This document shows, piece after piece, positions 56,566 to 64,000 of a DNA stretch of 64,000 nt (positions within the stretch are counted from its first letter, which is position 1; every line of letters starts with the position of its first letter). This DNA comes from Sanderia malayensis (Eukaryota; Cnidaria; Scyphozoa; Semaeostomeae; Pelagiidae). The stretch spans positions 210,111 through 274,110 of the forward strand of contig RQOL01000465.1 of the NCBI GenBank assembly GCA_013076295.1, read 5' to 3'. The translations under genes and the position numbers were made by a program. Under the pieces are notes generated by a model. That model saw only the letters and a list, made by a program, of their open reading frames with translations, was not told where the DNA came from and ran no database searches.

Positions 56566-57322
56566 TTAATTTGTTTAAATCAGCTAATGTATTGATTCGA
56601 ATTGCGCGACTATTTTCATCCCGGCGAATGAGAATAGTGCCCTTCTTCGACGAAACATACTTAAAAGCATACTCATCCTTCTTAGATTTAAGATCTCTTA
56701 TAAGAGCCTTACGTTTACTGGTTAAACTTTCATTAATAAAAATTTTACCGTCATTTTGGTAGCCAAAGTCCTTGATGGAAACATTCATCAGCTTTCTCCG
56801 TGCATTCAGAAGTTCGTCTCTCTTCTTCCTTGAGGCGAATTCAACAATAATCCCAGCTTTTTCGTTCATTGAAATCCGGTGGCATGCTTCGATGTTCTCC
56901 TCAGTGAACAAGACGTCAAGTTTCTCGGCGAGATCCACTGTTATTTTCCAGGGATCTTCATCAGCTAATCTTGGAAATCCATTTATTTCTAGCATGGCCT
57001 TCCTGCCGTATTGCTCTAATTCATCAACTTTGGCTTGTGCGACTTCCACCTTCTTTTACCCCTCGTTCACTTTCTTTAGCAGCTCCTCGCGCTCTTTTTT
57101 GATCTCTGCATTTTCTTTCCTTGTGTTGTCGATGTACCCATCATGCGAATTAAGTTTCGAGTGAAAGGTCCCTTGCGTTTTTTCCATTTTGTCTATTCTC
57201 TCACTGATTTTATCCAGACGAGATGTAAAAATGTCCAGGCTGTTAGATAACTTTTCCTCTATGGCATCACTATGGAGTTTCATCTGTGGGGCGATTGCTC
57301 TTGAAATTGAATCTTGAATCAT
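56558..57322 (-). pseudogene. LINE ORF1: coiled coil plus RRM-like nucleic-acid-binding protein
   Basis: The ATG at 57322 starts MIQDSISRAIAPQ. Residues about 25-85 have the heptad pattern of a coiled coil (FTSRLDKISERIDKMEKTQG). An in-frame TAA at 57056-57058 interrupts the frame, which continues with KVDELEQYGRKAMLEINGFP, a strand typical of L1-type ORF1 RRM domains, then VDLAEKLDVLFTEENIEACH and a basic C-terminal domain. It ends LADLNKLNE. It should bind element RNA as a trimer in the cytoplasm, by analogy with L1 ORF1p. One nonsense codon is the only lesion I see. Confidence 0.8.
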
Positions 57323-57560
57323 TCATTCCGTGTCTTTGCTTAGCTCCATGTTGTAAATATTAACTCTAAACCATTTGCTATCATATAGTATTTTGGCAGA
57401 AAATAAAAATAAAAACGTTAAGAAAAGAACTAAAAAACTAAAACATGCTACGAATCGTGTTGCCCCTGAGGGTGACTTTCTTTGAAGTCTACCGTGTTGC
57501 AAAACACGTCCGTTCGCCAGCATGCAATCATTACCCGTGATGCAATCATTACTCATTGTA

Positions 57561-58539
57561 CATAGAGGTTGATTGGCTTGTTAAGGGTCTATTGTTCATA
57601 ACATAAGATTTATTTTCGTGTCGGCATTTGAAGATTAATTCAGAACGTTTCTTTAAAAGTGAGTCATTGATCTCTGATGGTGTGGTCTCTGCCTCACCCA
57701 AAAACTTGTAGTATGTCCGATGATTGCAAAAGCATGAAGCTCAGAGTAACAGAGAACTAAGTCTACTTTCCTGCTTCTATTCCATTATTGCTCTGTACTT
57801 CTGTACATTGAGCACTGTGATGCCAGCATAGAGAGTAAGAATCTATAGATATGGTTATATATATATCTATTGTAAATACAGCGAAGCTTAAAAGGATTTA
57901 TTTTCCAATTAGACTTAGAAGGTAACCAAGGTCCTCAGTTTTTTTTTTCTTTCACCCTGTAACGCATTAACGCAACTGGTAAGGCACCTTCATTGTCGAC
58001 AGATTTTTCTGAATATGTGTTCAAGTAAAGTTGTAAAAAAGGAGCAAACGAAAAAGATCATTATACATATATATTGTCAATATTGAAAAGCACAAAAGTG
58101 TTGCCTTGTTTCATGCTCCTTGACTATTAAGTTTGCAATTTATCAAAAATCAACTTAGGCCGTAGCCCAGAAACCCATTTTTTTGTATTTTAAAATCACA
58201 AGATCAGAGATATTTGTTAGATCTGTTTTCCATCAATTATATTTCCTGAAGATTATCTTTCATGTCAATAGAATATTCAACATGATATACAGTATAATAC
58301 TACAGTATAAAACTAACGATGTTTCTTACCTGATGAGTTTGTTGAGCCACTATAATTTCAATATATTAATGTGTCTGTTGTCAATGAATTCAAAACGAGA
58401 ATGATTTTTTTTAATGGACCTAGTAGCTATATCTGTTACTGCGGATTTTCAAATTGAATTGAATGAAATTGTGTTGAATAGTTTTCTATACATATTCAAA
58501 TCTCTCCGGCAAATTGCTGCAAGGCACTAGTTGTTCTTA
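57561..58539. other. Spacer, nothing recognised
   Basis: AT-rich with short TATA repeats near 57850 and 58065. No ORF with a motif. Confidence 0.5.
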
Positions 58540-58543
58540 TTAA

Positions 58544-59731
58544 AGTGCTAATGCAACAAAATTTGACATATCGATTTTTTTATTTTAAATGAAAGCCAAA
58601 GATGTACTGATCAGTTTGATGCAATTTTGACGTGCATCTGACAAGTATAAGTTACTTTAATTTCACCTTGAATCAGGCCACCTTTTGCGAAAAATATTGC
58701 AACGGTGTGACGTCACAGTGATGACCCATATTATTTCTCGCAATGGAAGTCAATGGGTTTTTTCGAACGTCGTTTGGTTTTTTTTTAATAGCTCCACTCA
58801 GGGTGGGGATATTTGAGCTCCGGCTGAACCAACATAAGGGCGAATCTTTTAGCCGTCGTTCTGAAAAAAATTGGTGTCATTTTGTTTAACATTAGAGACA
58901 CAATTTAAGTTTGAAAATGGGTACCTCCAAAAAATGTGACGTCATCCCGCGCCGCCATTGTTGCTTCGAGTTGCTGTGGAACGACATGTAGCCCTGGTTT
59001 GGCTTATCCCAGGTCTTATTTTTTGTAATAACTTATTTTAGCCCAAAATTGCAGACATTGAATTATTTTTAGAAACTTCGGAAATTAAAATTCCTTTGTT
59101 ATCACCCCAAAAAGTTAAATTCTCTGACATCTGTTTTGGTCGGCTCAGGCCTAACCACTCTGGTCGAGGAGTGCTTAGGCCCGAGTAAAGCTGAGAGTCA
59201 CATGGGTTGGTTTACGAGCTTGTTTACTGTATCTATTACAGGAATAGCGTTTGATTTTAGCTTTAATCTCTTCTTTAATTCTTTCCCAATATCTCTCTTT
59301 ATTTCAAGGCAAAAATGAGCGCCATAATGAATAAAATCCTGCTATCCTAGTCGGTGGGTGCGAATGATGTCTGTCTCCTGAACTGAACTCCCTAAAAAGA
59401 CCTTGTTCTGTTTGATTTGTTTTGAAATACTATCAGCAACATTATGAAACGATACGTGTGCTGTGTGCTCGCTCACAGCTCGCCATGTCGAATTTCAATT
59501 CAATAGAAGGAAGCCTGCTTGACGTTGCAGACGCGACTTTGATGACATCACAGTGATGTTCAGTTATCGCACGAAAAAGGTCAAAATTGCCTACTTTGAA
59601 GGCTAATAGCGAAAAAGTATACATAATTTGCAAATTTTATTTGCGCCACGTTAATCAGTGCATTGAAATCTATAAATTTTTGAAATAAAAACACTATGTA
59701 AAAATTTGTTGCATAAAAGTATAAAAGCATT
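58544..59731. mobile_element. TTAA-type non-autonomous element C, about 1.19 kb
   Basis: TTAA at 58540-58543 and 59732-59735. Inside, imperfect inverted ends: left TGCTAATGCAACAAAATTTG, right with TTTGTTGCATAAAAG. Contains TGACGTCA at 58708 and 58937. No transposase. The ends are less regular than those of element A. Confidence 0.6.
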
Positions 59732-59942
59732 TAAAAGTATATCAAGTTATTATCAAGGGCTGTTGATAATAACTTGACATAAAGTTAATAACGATGTTCT
59801 ACTTTTGACATGTGTTACTCAGAACAATTTTAGCCCGCTTGTTTTGAAAGCTAAAAAAATATTAAGGCCATATGTATAAAAATTCATATTTTCACATGCT
59901 TATCCGAAGAGAGAAGTGAGGAAGGAAAAAACAATGTGTCCC

Positions 59943-59945
59943 TTA
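59943..59945. repeat. Target-site duplication of E3, left copy
   Basis: TTA directly before the inverted repeat TAGTCCAGGCG. The same triplet follows the right end at 63387-63389. Short, so weak on its own. Confidence 0.6.
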
Positions 59946-60089
59946 TAGTCCAGGCGTTGAGTGAGGTAGGTATCACCTGAGTGGGTAATTAATGGGACAA
60001 GCATATTCTAGACCAGTTTGTGAGGTAGAATCCGAATGTGGATGTTATTCATGAAAACGAGGACGCTTTTTTGAGATATTGCGTAATAT
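59946..60089 (+). repeat. E3 left terminal inverted repeat
   Basis: 144 bases, from TAGTCCAGGCGTTGAGTGAG to TGAGATATTGCGTAATAT. Confidence 0.92.
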
Positions 60090-60092
60090 GTT

Positions 60093-62832
60093 CTAACAAA
60101 TGCCACCTGTGAAAAAGAAAAAAGTTTATTCAGGGGCATTATAGTTTTTTGTCCTCTTTTGTAAATCTCAATGTAAATCTCAAACAGCCTTTTGAAGAGT
60201 AAGATGTCCATCGGCTAAAACAAGCTTCGAAAAATAAAATGATTATATTACCGCTTCCTTTAGAGCTTTTCATGAAAGTTTGCTCTCCTGCTCCATCAAT
60301 CGATTGTCTGATATTGACATTACTGCGACATACAGAGATTCCTTTGTCTTCAAGCTCTTCCCTTGCACCAGGATGTGTCTCCTCCAGGTTTCCGGATTGC
60401 ATGCAAACATAAGAGCCATAGCGAGCATAATTCTGCTTGTTAGTTGAAAAGCTTTTTCCAGCAATCAAGCTTTTTCCAGCAATCAAGTCTCAACTGAAAA
60501 TCGTTCGTGTTAATTGCGAAATGCATCTTGTGTAGCGCATCAACAAGAGTCGAATATTGCATCCAAAATTGAGCAGTTTTCCCATTATCACCACTTAGAC
60601 ATTCACGTCTCTTTCTTTCATATTGCTCTTCAAACTTCTGGAACAAACTTGTAGCGATGATCTTCCTACAATCTTCCTCCGCCTTGATATTTCTGAGATG
60701 CGATTCTAGTACCTTAGGTAGGGTATCAATGAAACTGTACCAGAACAATCTTTCTACTCCTTCAGCAACGCTTTCATGCACCATCCATGAACGATTGTAA
60801 TGCTTGCCTGTTAAAACACCATTGATTCCACCTGAAGAGCACAACCCCGCTTGGTATACTATTTCCTCCAGTCCACTTCCTTTTATAATCTTGCCACTTA
60901 CTGAGAAAAATTCCATCATCCCATGGAAGTCACCTAAATGGATCAAAACATTTTCAAAATCTGTCGGATGGTTCCAAATGATGTGATAGAACTTGGCGGC
61001 TGCACCTGCATCAACAGTGATATGTGTGTATTTCATGTTTGAAACAGAAGCTAACTTCTGTGATTGAGTAATGCATTCTAGCACAGTACTGTATTCAGTT
61101 ATTGGATGTTGAATAAGAGGCAAAAATGTTATTTGCGTATTTTGGGAATTATTTCTGCCAAAACATGCTGCCACCCAACCAACAAACCTTGCAATTTCCT
61201 GTGTACCCTCAGAGTAAGAACGTCTGAGAACTTTCCAACATAGCAGTATTTGGCTTGCACTGTCATCATTGTTGGTATTGGTAGGAATGCTATCAAACGG
61301 CGGAGGCTCTTTGTGCGGTATTACCTTAACCTTTTTCAATTCTTGCGCTTCAACTGAAACTGTTCTCTTCTTTGAAACTGGGACTTCCAAGGTCTCGTCT
61401 CTTTCAGTACAACGGTCAGACTCCTCTTGAAAACCTACCCCATGGCATGTATGTATGCTGCCTTCCTTTGTTTCCGTTTTACAATCAAAGTTATCCCACC
61501 AAAAAATTGTTGGTGCCTTCCCAGCAGCATCTACTGGAATAAGAGGCAGGGGGTGTTGCAAAGAAATCATTCTCTCTGCCAGTTCTGCTTGAGCTGTTTC
61601 TATTTCTTAAACCTTATTCTAATTGCAGCAATGACCCAATCTTGCTAAAATGTCAACAGGCTTTTTTTAATCCTGTCATACTGTGCAGCCCACATCCGAG
61701 TAAAACATGCTTGCCGCTAAGAAATTTACCTTTAGATATACTGTAAATAATGTCCTGAGAAAGTGAATCAATGTGGCGTTTAACTTCTTCTCCTGCACTG
61801 TGTGCGCTTGAATGTAGCAAACGTGTTAGAAAATTTGTCAAGTTTTCCGGTGGCTGACGTTCCTCGGACAACAACGTTTCGACAGTCGGTGGCCATGGCA
61901 AATCAGATGCTGTTTGAATCAGCGACATAACATCATTTCTTATCGTATTAGCAGCCTCTTTTACTACAAAGTTTCAATAACTATCCAGAAAACTACTCTT
62001 TTTTGTATTTGTAGGAACATCTTTACTAAGCACAATCTGTGCTTCGTTATTCATAACTGCCACAAACAACAATTTATCCTTAAACTCTTGCACTAACTTC
62101 TGCTTCACCTTCCCCCTCAGCCTGCAATCTTCTTTTTCAAGACCGTACACTTCTGTCAATAACTTAATTGACACGGATTGCTCTCCCTCTATCACATGAT
62201 GCTGCACAAATTCAAATAAGCGCTGAAGTCTTACACTACTGTCTTCATCATTGTCATTACATGTTGCAGTTGAGGTTTGCGTTTTTTCTTTTGTACATAC
62301 CTGTGTGTAATCTCTATAGCATTTTTCATGCATTTTAAATTCTCTTGCGATCAAGTCTTCATTTGTAATGATAAGAAGGATCTCCTCATCGTGGTGAAGT
62401 GCTGCAGCCTTTTTTACCTGTTCGCATGCCGAAAGAGTTGTAAGATTCTTTGGTTGCTGCTTTTTGCCTTTCACTGTTACATTGTTTGAAGACTTGCATT
62501 TCATACAGTGATTTGGAAAAATTACACTAGAAAATTGGCCAGAGCGTCTCTGTCGTTTTTTAGATACTTCTGTAATCATGGATTTTCTTTTGAGAACCGA
62601 TATTGTGTTTGTAAATTTCTGGTTAGCATTGTCTGTGAAATCCATGCCTTCCAGATTCAAAAAATTGCGGTAAACTTTCAATCTGTTCCTTGTGAAGATA
62701 ACTTGCACCGAACGTACAACGAGCATCTTTGCTTTCCAAAAGTTTCTTAAATGTTTCTTCATTCAAAGGTGTCAAAGGCTCGCTGCAAACACCGAGATGC
62801 TTGTAGTGTACGACACAAATCAAGTTGCTCAC
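60093..62832 (-). pseudogene. E3 transposase-like protein, decayed
   Basis: The ATG at 62832 starts a Cys/His module: CVVHYKHLGV, then HGFHRQC, where a one-base shift intervenes. A second module has HCMKCKS and KMHEKCYRDYT. The frame to 61974 ends in TGA but reopens in the same frame: LPWPPTVETLLSEERQPPEN and SLSQDIIYSISKGKF. After more lesions (61653-61571), IFWWDNFDCKTETKEG (D-N-x-D), ITVDAGAAAKFYHIIW, IHLGDFHGMMEFFSVSGK (D-F-H) and GVLTGKHYNRSWMVHE follow. An 18-base duplication at about 60451-60486 and a shift precede NYARYGSYVCMQSG. The last intron is 60107-60251 (GT..AG). Splicing gives KGSGGIC then TAG at 60093-60095. I recall a large cnidarian multi-copy family with these motifs. The Asp residues are candidate DDE-type catalytic residues by inference. 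Confidence 0.7.
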
Positions 62833-63242
62833 GATGGGCCTCTTTCAAAAATGCATATAAAAATTGTCTGTCCAACATCTCATATTTAGCACCTTAAGAC
62901 CACACAACTTGCCTAGATCTTATAAACATCAAGTGGGAGGGTTGTTATGACATAGAAAGTGAAGTGTTAATCTAATTAGTGGAAGCATGCTTGTCACATC
63001 AATTTTGAATGTTTTGTTGTGAGTACCTAAAGTATTTATGGATTTTGGTTGGTACTTCATGAATTAAGTGTTGATAAATCACATACCTTGAAACCGAGGC
63101 TACCCTCTGATGAGACTTTAGCACCCAGATTAGGAAAGCTATACCTTTAAGCTACTATAGTCACAGGAAAGCCGTTTCCACTAATTGTTTGCAAATTCAG
63201 CACGTTGCGCAGCCTGTTAAGAATTTTGACCAAAACCAGGCA

Positions 63243-63386
63243 ATATTACGCAATATCTCAAAAAAGCGTCCTCGTTTTCATGAATAACATGCAGATTCGG
63301 ATTCTACGTCAAAAACTGGTCTAGAATATGCTTGTCCCATAAATTACCCACTCAGGTGATACCTACCTCACTCACCGCCTGGACTA
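63243..63386 (-). repeat. E3 right terminal inverted repeat
   Basis: Mirror of 59946-60089. Reverse complement begins TAGTCCAGGCGGTGAGTGAG. Confidence 0.92.
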
Positions 63387-63389
63387 TTA

Positions 63390-64000
63390 TATTTTCCATG
63401 AAAGAGATAACTGAGATCGGATTGCAGATATGACCTCACAGTAGTCAAAACCATATGACATTTTTGTCAAGTTAACAGAGAGTGCATATTTCTTCAACAT
63501 TACAGTGCATATCACTCTATATTACTAATCTATGATATCACGTGACGGAGGCGACTTTTTTCCGGTTCTGATCGGGGACAATGGGCTGTCAATGGGCTGT
63601 CAAGCGAACAAAGACTTCAAAAGAAAATCGTTGAGGTCAAAAAGGCTTTTTTGTTCGTGGGTGTAGGGAGACAAACTTGCACTCAAAAGGAGCGGCTTTT
63701 TTCGGAGAAGAAAGTAACGCTTTCTGTGTTTCGATATGTCAGACGGTTGCGGAGATATTTGTGATTTTGTTTTCCAACCTTCTCCGAGCTTACTTCCCAC
63801 ATTGCCGAAATGCAAAGAAGTAGGGTTGTTGAGGGAGTCGAAATTTTGAGTTTTTAGGGTCGTTCTCAATTGATTTTGCTGTTGAAACTTTCGATAACTC
63901 TTCCCTGATAACGCAGCTAAAGTAATGTCGACTTTCTTCCTCTAATTTTTTCTGTATTTTGCTCTTTTTTGAGAGGTGAAAACAATTTCGAGGTGCTTTC
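63390..64000. other. Right end of window, nothing recognised
   Basis: No repeat or motif identified. A 90-codon minus-strand ORF at 63600-63869 has no recognisable domain and may be chance. Confidence 0.45.

Larger units (their letters stand above)
52866..57560 (-). mobile_element. Near full-length two-ORF LINE (Jockey/CR1-like, PHD-finger type)
   Basis: Read right to left: 5' region, ORF1 (57322-56558), ORF2 (56565 to about 53138), then a 3' UTR of about 270 bases ending near 52866 in an AAGCTTGAATTT-like tail. A (TGTTAC)-type run lies within the UTR (53003-53027). All expected domains are present but interrupted by several point lesions. The 5' limit is approximate. Confidence 0.85.
59946..63386 (-). 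mobile_element. DNA transposon E3 with 144-bp inverted repeats, 3441 bp
   Basis: Left arm 59946-60089 and right arm 63243-63386 match with 6 differences in 144 bases (about 96 %, counted by eye). Outer bases TAGTCCAGGCG; flanks TTA. One decayed gene fills the minus strand and its last codon lies a few bases from the left arm. A 3-bp duplication and this protein type suggest a relative of Academ-like elements, but this is not certain. Confidence 0.88.

Overview
The window looks like AT-rich, intron-bearing animal DNA, most likely from a cnidarian (anthozoan-like). That guess rests on the mix of transposon protein families as I remember them, not on a search. I found no confirmed single-copy host gene, rRNA, tRNA, CRISPR array or bacterial-style operon. 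Most of the recognisable sequence is transposable elements of at least eight kinds, nearly all inactivated, together with tandem and inverted repeats.

Layout. 0-6 kb: a candidate three-exon small gene (101-668), a dispersed repeat, and an inverted-repeat transposon (about 2004-5352) carrying a decayed Cys-rich gene. 6-8.2 kb: a 5'-truncated LINE on the minus strand with one intact 706-codon reverse transcriptase ORF. 11.9-14.1 kb: a broken hAT transposase. 16.7-18.5 kb: a LINE that kept its zinc finger and C-terminal nuclease-like domain but lost the reverse transcriptase. 18.9-19.3 kb: an 88-bp hairpin-rich tandem repeat, seen again inverted at 44.4-44.8 kb. 19.9-22.6 kb: a decayed PHD-finger LINE.

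26.27-32.86 kb holds the most interesting unit: a 6.6-kb DNA transposon with about 118-bp terminal inverted repeats and an 8-bp target duplication. It carries a RecQ-like helicase gene on the plus strand converging with a multi-exon transposase-like gene on the minus strand. It interrupts another coding region, whose reading frame continues across the duplicated 8 bp. 33.51-36.27 kb is a bounded hAT element with a perfect 8-bp target duplication. Next come a Penelope-like fragment (37.2-37.9 kb) and a Mutator-like transposase with an OTU-like domain (38.2-40.6 kb).

40.9-48 kb is repeat-rich: a 352-bp tandem array, two TTAA-type elements head to head around a single shared TTAA (1.1-kb palindrome arms), and several mini- and microsatellites. 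48-52.4 kb has little coding signal, a GC-richer patch, a perfect hairpin and a second, unrelated 352-bp tandem array. 52.9-57.3 kb is a nearly full-length two-ORF LINE on the minus strand (coiled-coil/RRM-like ORF1, then PHD fingers, endonuclease and reverse transcriptase). Its two ORFs overlap at ATGAGTAA. 58.5-59.7 kb is another TTAA-type element. 59.95-63.39 kb is a 3.4-kb transposon with 144-bp inverted repeats and TTA target duplications, encoding one decayed protein with D-N-x-D and D-F-H motifs.

Links between parts. The proteins of the 26-33 kb and 60-63 kb elements share Cys/His-rich N-termini, an aspartate-rich D-N-x-D-like motif and a later D-F-H motif, so I infer related DDE-type transposases. 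The 2-5 kb element has a similar Cys-rich N-terminus but has lost the region that would hold those motifs. At least nine copies of the CRE palindrome TGACGTCA occur, all inside inverted-repeat elements.
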